DNA of 64,000 nucleotides from Chloranthus sessilifolius (taxonomy: Eukaryota > Streptophyta > Magnoliopsida > Chloranthales > Chloranthaceae): assembly GCA_021018995.1 (NCBI GenBank), contig CM037584.1, positions 45,831,811 through 45,895,810 of the forward strand, written 5' to 3'. The notes beneath the pieces are model-generated. The model ran no database searches. It was given only the letters and a program-made list of their open reading frames with translations, and was not told where the DNA came from. Made by a program: the position numbers and the translations under genes. Shown piece after piece: positions 1 to 11,267 of the stretch (position 1 is the stretch's first letter; every line of letters starts with the position of its first letter).

Positions 1-145
1 TTACATGAAACAAAAGAACCTTCTTTTTCCATATTTAGTAAATTTGGCCAGCAATCAATGTCATCGCCAACCTCTTTTGACCAACCCATTTCCTAAAATA
101 GTAAATTCATACATCAGCTCCAGCTCCTGCTCCTTATGGTGCCCA

Positions 146-490
<345 letters not shown>

Positions 491-682
491 TCATCATTTC
501 AGATAACAAATTATTGATGGTGATGGCAAAAACAGAAATAAAAAACATGCGGTAGAAATGGAGTTTATCTCTTATAATTGGTAGTTTGGTTTTTTTTGAA
601 GAAGAATATCCATCAAAACATATAGGTGGCTTTGTTAAAGTTGAAGATCTCAACAAATCTTATCAACTTAAATGAGTCTCAC

Positions 683-741
683 CTTGTGATCCGAGATGAT
701 GTCAAAGGCATTTGCTGTTGCCTCCTCAATGTCATATACAG
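683..741 (-). other. Candidate internal exon of an unrecognised host gene
   Basis: On the minus strand a TTTAG acceptor is followed by 59 bases open in one frame (VYDIEEATANAFDIISDHK) and then a good AAG|GTGAGAC donor. The acidic, helix-like composition looks coding. I do not recognise the protein. Its phase does not match the next candidate exon upstream (1038-1110), so at least one intervening exon would be needed. Confidence 0.28.
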
Positions 742-761
742 CTAAAGCAATCTTCCACCAA

Positions 762-985
762 CATGCATTATTGCAAAAGTTAACATCATATTCTTCAATA
801 AATACAACTTCTCAACAATACTATGATTAAGAAAAATGATTGCAAAAGTTATTGCAAAAGTTAACATCATATTCTTCAATAACAACATGCATCAAAGACA
901 TCATGCATTATTGCAAAAGTTAACATCATATTCTTCAATAAATACAAGTTCTCAATAATGTTATGATTAAGAAAAATGATTGCAC
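762..985. repeat. Imperfect direct duplication in host non-coding DNA
   Basis: A segment starting at CATGCATTATTGCAAAAG and running to about 840 recurs from about 903 to 985 with few differences. A shorter partial copy lies at 838-880. It looks like a local segmental duplication inside an intron or spacer. Confidence 0.6.
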
Positions 986-1037
986 TAGAACGGAGAATTA
1001 ATATAATTTGAATTCCACACAGTTCCTATATGAAAAC

Positions 1038-1110
1038 CTGTCCAGGATCAGAAGCATTGAGTGGAAGAAGATGTTCATTCTCATATTTCTCATCCTCCAA
1101 GCTGAATGTA
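1038..1110 (-). other. Candidate internal exon of an unrecognised host gene
   Basis: The minus strand shows a TTTTGCAG acceptor, then 73 open bases (TFSLEDEKYENEHLLPLNA followed by SDPGQ) and a CAG|GTTTTC donor. The composition is charged and coding-like. The family is not recognised and the donor is weak. Confidence 0.28.
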
Positions 1111-1199
1111 CTGCAAAACAACATGCATCAAAATCCATGAACATAATCATCTTGAAGCTAAGAGTAAAAGCAAAACACATAGCATAGACAGTTTTTATT

Positions 1200-2347
1200 A
1201 ATGAACTTAACAGATCTGAATTTCATTGTCAGATCAAAGACAGCACGTGCAACAAATAAATAAATAAACTAGTTTACCTGAGATAAGATACCATTCAGAT
1301 GGCCTCAGCTGCTACTCACAAAGGAAATTGATAGAATCACAGAAGAGCAACTGCTATAAACACTTCCGAGAACTCCTCTCCTCTGTACATTTTACGCATA
1401 AGGGCCAATTACCAGAACTTCAAAACTGCAGTGACAACCATTTTGGAAACCACTGACATCATAAAACCAAAAGACAACTAACACCATCTCTCAGTTGGCA
1501 TATATGTGCATATATGTTGTATTGTATACTGATTGAGTTGTGTGTGGGTGTAGATACCCATCATTATAAGAGTATATTAGTGATTGGGTTTTTATATAAA
1601 GGCTAGTAAGGTTTAGACAGATCCCATTCTGATTTTTTTCCCTAGATCATTCTTAATAAAGGGGTTTAGAAGGGATCTTCTCATTCAAATATTTTGGAGT
1701 ATGAGCATTTCAGGCTATGTGAACTGTCAAATCTTTCTGGTATGGATCTGATCGGAATTTCATTAAGGATCCAATTTTGTGATTGGTTTTTGGTTTCATG
1801 GGATTAGTTTACCCTTTCTCTTCAATGTCAGAATACCTTTAAACCATATCCAATATCTGCAAACAGGAATCGATATTCACAAGGGATGATGTACACACTG
1901 CCCTCTTTCAACCACGGATCCACACAATAAATCTGGTTATCATCAGCTCCTCAAAATATTTACAAATGGCTGTACACACCAGCACAGCACAGCACGTCCA
2001 AACTCTTATCGATTACCCAATATCCAAGCACTTATCACAAAAGCCTCTTTCGGATGGTACTACAACCATGTACACCTCAGTAGCCATCAACTTTGTCATT
2101 GTCATCACCGAAAAAACAGATAAAAAAGGACTGCAGAATTTTTAACACTAGAGAACCTTTAAGATATTCATATGGTTTCTGCCATCACCGACAAACATCC
2201 CTACACAAACTTTAATGCATATGGAATATCACTTTAGAACAAGGAGGAGAGCAAACTCATTCAACATGCAATTTTCTACCCCAACTAATTACTTACAGAG
2301 GCTGTAGCATCAGAAAGCCGAAAAACAGGGAAGAAGTGCAAAAAACA
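1200..2347. other. AT-rich host spacer or intron with no gene seen
   Basis: No convincing exon, repeat or RNA gene was found here. A stretch near 1500-1700 (TATATAAAGG, then TTAATAAAGG) looks like a short transcription unit or a degraded LTR, but I cannot assign it. Confidence 0.4.
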
Positions 2348-3311
2348 TGACGGGGACACCATTTACATGGACATTGGATTCGGACCACATCATTTCTACC
2401 GGCGTCGAAAGAAGAAACAGAATGGAAGTCAGAGCTAGGGAAAGATGAAAATTCTGGAGAAAGATGAAAACTGAAGGAACTCTAAAATTTCGATCAATCG
2501 AATACTAATTTCAATCGATCGAATGTCGATGGCGATATTTATGAATTTCGATCAATCGATTTTCAATTTCGATCGATCGAAATCGTGCCGAGTGTTTTAG
2601 AAGTTTAATTTCGAACTTTAAATTTTAGGGGTTTATTTGTCTTTTATTTAATATTCATTTTAGGGTTTTCTTTTATTATAAGATCTCCTATAAAAGGTCC
2701 TTAAGCTAAACAATGTGATTAGTTGATTGATTATTGAATGAGAGCTTTTGCTTTGTGAAGAGTCTTCTTCCTTGTGATGGGTTTGGTGTGAGACCAAGGG
2801 AGTGATTCCCATATATTTTCTTGATCTTTGTCATCGATTTGCTTTGCTTGATTATATTTGTTATCTCGCGATCTATGTTTGCTTCCCTAAACCTTAGCCT
2901 AATTGTTTCCTTTTAATCCCAAAACCTAAACCTTTTGAATCCATAAATCAAACAAAGCCAATACCCTTTTCCAAACCATAAACCAATCCGAAAACTATAA
3001 GCCTATTGCAAACCATAAATCCCTTACGCAACCCAATTTGGAATCCGTAACTCTACATCGGACTGAAGACGAGCTCCTAAGCCTGAAAAAACTAGAGTCC
3101 TATCTCTAAGCCGATCTCGCCTCAACTCTAAATGTACTTGTGCATCGGACTGGACTCTATCTGGATCTCGTGTGATCTACCCATCAAAATTCTGCAAACC
3201 CTAAAGGTATCAAAGATAATTTTGCGATTAAGCTTGAGTTAATTTATTTAATTTCGGGAAATTTTGTATTAAAATCATATTCACGCATTTTAGGGTCGTT
3301 GTCCCACGTCA
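2348..3311 (+). repeat. 5' LTR of chromovirus 1
   Basis: It begins TGACGGGGACACC and ends GTCCCACGTCA, directly before the primer-binding site. It matches 8153-9159. Its first ~70 bases encode the polyprotein tail (DTIYMDIGFGPHHFY, then RRRKK). It contains TTCGATCGATCGAA-type palindromes near 2488-2583. A CTATAAAAGG box at about 2691 is a probable TATA box. Confidence 0.92.
2691..2700 (+). promoter_or_regulatory. Probable TATA box in the LTR of chromovirus 1
   Basis: CTATAAAAGG lies in the middle of the LTR, downstream of the palindrome array. The equivalent site recurs in the 3' LTR near 8538. Its position fits the U3/R boundary. Confidence 0.55.
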
Positions 3312-3315
3312 GTTT

Positions 3316-3327
3316 TGGTATCAGAGC
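3316..3327 (+). other. Primer-binding site, initiator tRNA-Met type (chromovirus 1)
   Basis: TGGTATCAGAGC starts four bases after the LTR end. This is the usual minus-strand priming site of chromoviruses. Confidence 0.9.
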
Positions 3328-3434
3328 CCTAGGTTTTCTAGGTTAGGGCATCTTTGCTTGTCATATTTATTTTATTGCATTATTTTCTTTTATGAGTCCA
3401 TATTGCATTCCATACTAGAACCCTAATAGACCTT

Positions 3435-4485
3435 GTGATCACTATGGCTTTGGATGAGGTTCTTAATACTCTTAGAGCTATGCGAGAAAAATTGGGTGCG
3501 ATTAATGCACGTCTGAATACCATTGAGCAAGCCCAAACATCCCTAGGAGTTGGTAATGATAGATTACATGATCGAATCAACCAACTAGAAGCGATGGGTG
3601 GGCTGAAAAATCAACACCAAGAGCGTGAATGCCCTCACTTTGTGAACGTAATGGTCGCCAAGACAACTAGAACCGTAGGGATTATCGTAGAGATGACTAT
3701 GACCACGAAGTTCAACTCCTTAAGAATGTCCGAGTTGAGATTCTGACTTTCGATGGAAGAATGAACCCTACCGTCTTCCTCGATTGGCTTTCCAACATGG
3801 ATCAACACTTTGATTGGTATGCCATGAATGACGACCGTTGCGTTAGACTCGCTAAGATGAAATTGGTTGGTCAAGCTCGACTTTTCTGGCTCAATGTCGA
3901 GCGCATTAGGGTGAATGCAGGTTGTCCTCCCATTACCCATTGGGACGATATGAAGGAACGACTTACTGAGAAGTATGTTTCTTTGTCATACCACCAACGC
4001 CTCCTCGACCAGTGGCAAAATTTACGTCAAGGTGGTATGCCCGTGACCGATTGCATTGCCAAATTTGAAGAGTTCATGATGAGGGCAAAGGTATCGGAAG
4101 ACCTTGAAATCACTCTCTAGATTCCGCATCGGATTGCGACTTGATTTACAGAAAGAGTTGATTTCTCATCTCGTAGAACTCTTAAAAGATGTTATGCCGT
4201 TGTGCAAGATCTTGAACGGCACTTGAAAACTACGGTGGTGAAGAGAACCAAGCCACAATATAGTGGTCAACGATCCGGTGAGGGACGATTTAATCCTCCT
4301 TCCAAGCGTAGTACACAGCCTGCCCCTACCAATTCGAGATTTGAAAGGGAAAAAGGTGTAGCCGGAGAATCCTCAAGGGTTAATTCTCAAGTAAAGTGCT
4401 ATAAATGTCATGGGATGAGACATTTTGCCGCCCAATGCCCTATGAAAGAACCCCAAAGGACTCTCTTCATTGAGAGAGGAGGATG
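3435..4485 (+). pseudogene. gag region of chromovirus 1 (broken)
   Basis: The N-terminal part is coiled-coil-like. The core resembles the retrotransposon gag family (FLDWLSNMDQHFDWY, RLAKMKLVGQARLFW). A basic stretch follows, then a CCHC zinc knuckle (CYKCHGMRHFAAQC) near 4400-4440, which would bind RNA. The order and composition match elements 2 and 3. Confidence 0.88.
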
Positions 4486-4599
4486 ATGATGAGGTAGTGG
4501 CTGAAGAGGAAGTAATTGAACCGGTTGGCACACCCAGCGATGAGGAGGGTGATGTTATTGGTCATGCTTTAGTTGTGAGGTGTGCCCTTGCACAGCCTC

Positions 4600-7500
4600 A
4601 ATGGGATGAAAAGGATGACTGGCGAAAGGAAAACATCTTCCACACCTTTGCCAGATTTGGTGAAAAGAATTATAGGGTCATCGTAGATAGCGGTAGTTAT
4701 ACTAACGTAATATCAACTCATGCAGTACGCCGCTTGGGGCTTACACCTGAAGCTCACCCGAGACTTTATAAAGACGCATGGGTCAATTCTTCATCCATTC
4801 CCGTGTCGAAAAGGTGTTGTGTACCGATTTAGTTAGGTTCTTATTCGGACACCTTATGGTGTGATGTGGTGCCGATGGATGCGGGTCATATCATTTTGGG
4901 AAGGCTGTGGCTCAAAGACATGGACATGATTCTTTCTGGTCGATCAAACATATGCACGTTCATGCATAAGGGCAAAAAGATCACTTTACACCCTTTACCT
5001 CCCAAAACACCATCGACCAACACCATCGAAAAGAATGGCGAATCTTCTAAAGCCATTAATATTGTGAGTCCTGAGTTCGAGAAAGCATCGTTAGATGAGA
5101 GTGTGGTGTACGTAGTTGTCACTGTTGAAAGTGCACCCGAATCAGAGAGTGTGTCCCAAGGAGGTTGAGCCGATTTTAAAAGAGTTTACGGATATCTTCC
5201 CTGAGGACTTACCAAACAAACTCCCTCCTCTGCGTGATATCCAACACGCCATAGACTTGATTCCTGGATCTACCTTACCGAATTTGCCCCACTATAGGTT
5301 GAATTCGGTTGAGCACACCGAGTTAACTCGGCAAGTCAATGAGCTCCTTCAGAAGGGGTTCATCCAAGAGAGCATGAGCCCGTGTGCCGTATCTGCCCTA
5401 TTCACTCCTAAGAAAGCTTGTACGTGGCGCATGTGTGGATAGTCGTGCGATCAATAAGATTACGGTTAAGTATCGATTTCCCATACCAAGGCTCGATGAT
5501 ATGCTCGATATGATAGTTGGTGCCACTATCTTTTCAAAGATAGACCTTAAGAGTGGCTACCATCAAGTCCGCATACGCCCCAGTGATGAGTGGAAAACCG
5601 CCTTTAAGACTAAGGATGGTCTTTATAAGTGGATGGTCATGCCTTTTGGGCTTTCTAACGCCCTGAGTACATTCATGCGACTCATTACCCAAGTGTTGAG
5701 GCCGTTTCTAGGCAAATTCCTTATTGTTTATTTCGATGACATCCTGATCTACAGTCATGACAAGGAACAACACTTGATCCACCTTAGGTTGGTTTGTGAA
5801 ACCCTCAAGGGCGAGAAGTTGTTTGCAAATCTCAAGAAATGCACCTTCATGCAGCGTACTGTTGTTTTCTTAGGATTTATTATCTCAGCCAATGGAATAG
5901 TCGCGGACCCCGAAAAGGTGAGAGCCATTGTGGAGTGGCCCGAGCCTAAGAACATACACGATGTCCGTAGCTTCTATGGTTTAGCTACTTTCTGTCGTCG
6001 CTTCATCAGAAGGCTTTAGCACCATTATGGCCCCAATTACAGATTGCATGAAAAAGGGAGACTTTAAATAGGGCAAAGCAGTGACGAAAGTCTTTGTTGA
6101 GATCAAACAATGAATGAGTAGTGCACCCGTCATGCGCTTGCCGAATTTTTCTAAAGTCTTTGAAGTCGCATGCGACTCATTAGGTGTAGGTATAGGAGGA
6201 GTGCTTAGCCAAGAGGGTCACCCTGTGGCCTATTTTAGTGAAAAACTTAACGAGGCAAAGCAAAAATACTCTACCTATGACAAGGAATTCTATGCGGTCA
6301 TTTGATCTCTTTGCTATTGAAAATATTACCTTAGACCGCAAGAATTTGTGCTGTTCTCTGACCATGAAGCTTTACGTTTTCTTGCTTCACAGAAGAAGTT
6401 GAACCCAAGGCACGCGAAGTGGGTCGAGTACCTTCAAGAATTCACATTCGTGTTGAAGCATAAGGTCGGTGCTGAAAATAGGGCCGCTGATGCACTTAGT
6501 CGGCGAGTAGTGACTTTGCGCACAATGAGCACCGAGGTCGTCGGGTTCGAAAAGTTCAAGGATGAGTACCCCGAGTGCCCAGATTTTGGGATTGAGTACA
6601 CTGCCCTCCTTAGTAACCCGACCGGCATATACTCCATGTACACCATCCAAGATGGGTACTTGTTTAAAGGCAATCGCCTTTGCATCCCTCGCACTTCATT
6701 GCGTGACTTTCTTATTTGAGAGTTACATGCTGGAGGGATGGGAGGACATTTCGGGCGTAATAAAACTGCTATGGCCAGAAGGATAGGTTCTTTGGCCTAT
6801 CCTAATGAGTACATTGTCGTACTTGCCAAGTGTCAAAAAAGACCAAACAAAATATCGGCTTGTACACCCCATTACCCATGCCACACACACCGTGGCAAGA
6901 CCTTTCTATGGATTTCGTGCTTGGACTTCCTAAGACCCCTAGGAAACATGATTCCATCTATGTCGTAGTGGACTGATTTTCCAAAATGGCCCACTTCATT
7001 CCTTGCTCCAAAACCTCCGATGCATCCCATATTGCTAAATTATTTTTCGCGGAGGTAGTGCGTCTTCATGGGTTGCCCAAAACTATTGTGTGTGATAGGG
7101 ATGTTAAATTTACTGGCTATTTTTGGAAGACCCTTTGGCACATGATGGACACATTGCTCCAATTCTCTACAACTTACCACCCTCAAACGGATGACCAAAC
7201 CGAAAGCACCAATAGGAGCCTTGGAAATCTCCTTCGTAGTCTTGTCGGTGATCATGTTAGGACCTGGGATATCATCTTACCCACAGCTGAGTTTGCCTAT
7301 AATAATTCTGTCAATAGGTCCATAGGCATGAGTCATTTTGAGGTAGAGTACATAGTCATAGGCCTAAGACCCCATTAGATTTGATCCTCATGTCTGCATC
7401 CCATAGAGTGTTAGAGTCTGCCGATGCATTTGCACAACATATTCATAGCTTGCATGCCGAAATTAAACAAAAAATTAATTCAAGCAATAGTCAATATAAA

Positions 7501-8150
7501 TTATTTGCAGATGCTTACAAGCGTTCTAAAGATTTTCACGTGAGTGATTATGTGATGGTCCAGGTTAAGCCTGAGCTATTCCCATCGGGATCCGCAAAGA
7601 AGCTCCTATCCCAAGGTGCTGAGCCTTTTAGAATTCTGGCTAAGAGTGGTCCTAATGCATACGTGCTCGAGCTTCCTCCAAGTATGGGGGTTAGTTCAAC
7701 GTTCAACGTGGAGGACTTGGTTCCTTATTTGGGTTTCACCCCACCTCCTGAAAATCCACTCTAGCCACCTCCTAGTCCCAGTCCCAACCCAACCTTGCAA
7801 CCTATACCTCTTCCTTCCCCAAGCAGACAGAGAACAGATGAGATAGAGGATATAATCAATGATCATGCCGTTTCTACACATGATGGGAGATTCCAGAAGT
7901 ACTTGGTTACATGGGCCGACAAACCGGAGTCCGAAAACACTTGGGTCTACGAGAATGAAATATAATCAATGATCATGCCGTTTCTACACATGACGAGAGA
8001 TTCCAGAAGTACTTGGTTAAATGAATCGACAAACCGGAGTCCGAAAACACTTGGGTCCACGAGAATGAAGTTCGCCGCTTGAACCCCGACCTACTAGACA
8101 TCTACCACGAGCGTGTTTCATCGGTGATGAAACCTCTTTGGTCCAGGGGA
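4600..8150 (+). pseudogene. pol region of chromovirus 1 (broken): protease, RT, RNase H, integrase, chromodomain-like tail
   Basis: Protease motif VIVDSGSYTNVIS lies near 4680. Reverse transcriptase covers about 5280-5960 with the active-site motif YFDDILIYS. RNase H covers about 6110-6480 ([21 protein letters not shown]). Integrase covers about 6700-7700 ([25 protein letters not shown]…[11 protein letters not shown]). A chromodomain-like segment (KYLV…ENTWV) lies near 7870-8110. The region is split by several interruptions and is not functional. Confidence 0.9.
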
Positions 8151-8152
8151 AT

Positions 8153-9159
8153 TGACGAGGACACCACTTACATGGACATTGAATTCGGACCACATCGTTT
8201 CTACGGCGTCGAAAGAAGAAGCGGAATGGAAATCAGAGCTAGGGAAAGATGAAAATTCTAGAGAGATGAAAACTGAAGGAACTCTGAAATTTCAATCGAT
8301 CGAATTGAAATATCGATCGATCGAAAATTTTGATCAATCGAATACTAATTTCGATCGATCGAATGTCGACGGCGATATTTTATAATATATGAATTTCGAT
8401 CAATCGATTTTCAATTTCGATCGATCGAAATCGTGCTGAGCGTTTTAGAAGTTTAATTTCGAACTTTAAATTTTAGGGGTTTATTTGTCTTTTATTTAAT
8501 ATTCATTTTAGGGTTTTCTTTTATTGTAAGACCTCCTATAAAAGGTCCTTAAGCTAAACAATGTGATTAGTTGATTGATTATTGAATGAGAGCTTTTGCT
8601 TTACGAAAAGATTCTTCTTCCCCGTGATGGGTTTGGTGTGAGACCAAGGGAGTGATTCCCATATATTTTCTTTATCTTTGTCATCAATTTGCTTTGCTTG
8701 ATTATATTTGCTATCTCGCGATCTGTGTTTGCTTCCCTAAACCTTAGCCTAATTGTTTCCTTTCAATCCCAAAACCTAAACCTTTTGAATCCATAAATCA
8801 AACAAAGCCAATACCCTTTTCCAAACCATAAACCAATCTGAAAACTATAAGCCTATTGCAAACCATAAATCCCTTACACAACCCAATTTGGAATCCGTAA
8901 CTCTACATCGGACTGAAGACGAGCTCCCAAGCCTGGAAAAGCTAGTCCTATCTCTAGGTCGATCTCGCCTCAACTCTAAACGTACTTGTGCATCGGATTG
9001 GACCCTATCTGTATCTCGTGTGATCTACCCATCAAAATTCTGCAAACCCTAAGGGTATCAAAGATAATTTTGCGATTAAACTTGAGTTAATTTATTTAAT
9101 TTTGGGAAAATCTGCATTAAAATCATATTCAAGCATTCTAGGGTCGTTGTCCCGCATCA
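8153..9159 (+). repeat. 3' LTR of chromovirus 1
   Basis: It begins TGACGAGGACACC and ends GTCCCGCATCA. It aligns with 2348-3311 throughout but is slightly longer because its palindrome array (about 8288-8430) has more units. A short purine-rich tract just before it is a probable plus-strand primer. Confidence 0.92.
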
Positions 9160-9427
9160 AAAGAACTAGACAAAAACTTGATAAACCTCAAATCTGACCT
9201 GAGATTTGATCTTTGTAGGTAATTCTGATCCAGTAGGGTCCAAATCCGTTCGTTGATAAGGCTGATGATCCTCGATATCTACGCCTTTTAAAAAAAATGC
9301 AATACACATCAATAGATTTGCATCAGTTTCCATTCCGACATTTAAAACCATACTACTATTCCCCCAACTCGTTTCTAGCTAAAGCCACTTAAAACTGCCT
9401 TTTGCACAAAATATGAGGGTCTTGAGG

Positions 9428-9430
<3 letters not shown>

Positions 9431-9469
<39 letters not shown>
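9431..9469. repeat. (GA)n microsatellite
   Basis: About 19 uninterrupted AG units in host spacer DNA. Confidence 0.95.
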
Positions 9470-9471
<2 letters not shown>

Positions 9472-9879
9472 TATAGCAATACGAGTTGGTTGGAGTGTGT
9501 TATGGCAATATGAGTTGGTATATGATGCCCATTCACTCGTGAGAGTGAACTGGTCATTGATTAAATCCATGTCTTAAAAACCCTTCATTTTAAAATATGT
9601 AAATGGGCCAATGGTATATCTCCTGATTCTTCTCTAAACTATCATGCCATCATTCTCAATAAAAAATTATCACAAAGAGAAGTACATCTTCAACTACTTT
9701 TAAAATGCATATAAATGGAACTCCAGGCACCTTAAAAGCAACTATTTATCATTTTTCAAAGGGACGAAGTATACAAGCTAGTTCTTGGTGAGTTGTCACA
9801 AGTACCTTAAAAAGCAAATCCGTTAGGACCATGCCCAGAGACGCTGTATGCATTCCAATATGAGATCACCTGCATTCCT

Positions 9880-10189
9880 TCAAAAAGGATCCCTGAAGCT
9901 ACCATAAGCCACATTTCGTTGAACCATAGCTACAAATCAAATAAGAGAACCGTAACTAAATGTATAATAACAACATATCCACAGTTTTAACTAAGCATAG
10001 CATTTGATCTCAAGTCAAGGAAACAAGGAAAAGATTCCATGAACCTTTGAGACACTCGAGATAACAAGACAAAATGGGCACTGTGGCTTTGTTAAATGTT
10101 AAGGACGAGTTTTTCCCATTTGCAAGATTTATCTCGAAAACCATTCCCAAGCTGTTGGAACTTTGGACATGGATTGCATTTTTGAACAC
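9880..10189 (-). other. Two candidate terminal exons of an unrecognised host gene
   Basis: Minus-strand exon 10189-10045 has an AATACAG acceptor and is open as VFKNAIHVQSSNSLGMVF…, continuing through INLANGK and ATVPILSCYLECLK, then a G|GT donor. Exon 9929-9880 has a TTTGTAG acceptor and in matching phase reads AMVQRNVAYGSFRDPF followed by a stop at 9880-9882. The phase agreement and the terminal stop support a real transcript end. The family is not recognised and upstream exons are unclear. The sequence lies 0.7 kb beyond the end of chromovirus 1. Confidence 0.42.
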
Positions 10190-10640
10190 CTGTATTGGAG
10201 ACAAGCAAAATGTCAGAGACAGGTTGGGCACACACAGGAAGGCTGATTAATAGAAACTATATATGCCAAAATGATGTGTCATATTTGAGGAAGAGAATTC
10301 ACAAAGAAAAAAGAAGAAAAAAAGGCATAAATTGAAGTGTGCTTTGCCTTCTACTCTTCAATCCAAACACAGAGAGCAATCAAACTTGATAAACTAAGGT
10401 TTTAATAGACCCCACAAACTCTTCAATAGTTTCTACAACAATCTCATAAAGCAAAGCTTCTACTTCTTTAGAGTTCATGTCCGTGTTATTTTTATAAACT
10501 CTAAAACTAGGACCCTAAACTAAACGAACAAACAAACCAAATAAGCTACCCCAAATTGTAACTTAAACTTAGATCTATATGTCAGATTCTATATGTTAGA
10601 TCTATTAAACGGACAACACTAAAAGATATGTCAAACCACA

Positions 10641-10999
10641 CTAACAGTGGGTGCTTGCATTGCCCTTGCCAGAAAACTCACGAGCAGAACTTTCAATTGT
10701 TTGCAGGAATCCAGCATTGAATAGAAAATTAGGATTAGAGATCCTATCAGTATTATTGTCGGAAAGACCTATATATTATATAATTAACGAGAAAATACCA
10801 ATCTAAGAATTTGATGAGACCTGAAACTAGTTTCATTCAAGGAGGTCTCCCCTATCTGTCTTTGAGCTGCAAGAATGCAATATATATGGATTAGCATGCA
10901 AACATTAACAGAAAGCCCTATTTATACAAACCATGGACTGGTCTTACCCTCGCATATGCAAAGGAGTTCACGCAGATGGCTCTCGGCTTCACCAGCAGC
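10641..10999 (-). other. Three candidate exons ending in a stop, unrecognised host gene or splice form
   Basis: The minus-strand exons are 10999-10948 (AAGEAESHLRELLCICE), 10866-10828 (QRQIGETSLNETS) and 10768-10641 (LSDNNTDRISNPNFLFNAGF … SGKGNASTHC, stop at 10641-10643). Each is bordered by AG and GT sites and the phases connect, although the middle donor (A|GTTTCAG) is weak. The composition looks coding. How these relate to the exons at 9880-10189 is unresolved; they may be alternative ends of one gene. No family is recognised. Confidence 0.36.
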
Positions 11000-11267
11000 C
11001 TAAAACCGCCGCAAATTCCAAAGCATCCTGTGTTCCCTCTGCGCCTTTTTGAATCTCTAACCTTCAATAATTGAGAAGTTAACCAACAAAAAAGGTAAGA
11101 TTTTTTACCCCCCCATCAATCCTGTCAATAACTGATTTCCACATATTTCAAGGATCCCGACATTATGTATTTCAGATTAGACGGAACCCCTGATTTGGTC
11201 AATTAGTTCTGCATCAATTAATGAAACTCGTTTCTGTTCAGTGGCAGGCAATAGGACGAATTCTTTG

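Larger units (their letters stand above)
2348..9159 (+). mobile_element. Chromovirus 1 (Ty3/Gypsy LTR retroelement fossil, CRM/Galadriel-like)
   Basis: The element spans LTR to LTR. The order is 5' LTR, primer site matching initiator tRNA-Met, gag with a CCHC knuckle, protease, reverse transcriptase, RNase H, integrase, chromodomain-like tail and 3' LTR. Flanking pentamers are AAACA (2343-2347) and AAAGA (9160-9164), probably a target duplication with one change. By eye the two LTRs are in the mid-90s percent identical, suggesting insertion a few million years ago at usual plant rates. The coding part is broken, with on the order of ten interruptions. Chromoviral family membership is clear; the clade is tentative, favoured by the LTR-overlapping coding end known in CRM-type elements. 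Confidence 0.93.

Noticed and set aside
9431-9469. GA tract as a GAGA-type promoter element
   Set aside because: No gene start was found nearby; simple microsatellite is the plainer reading.
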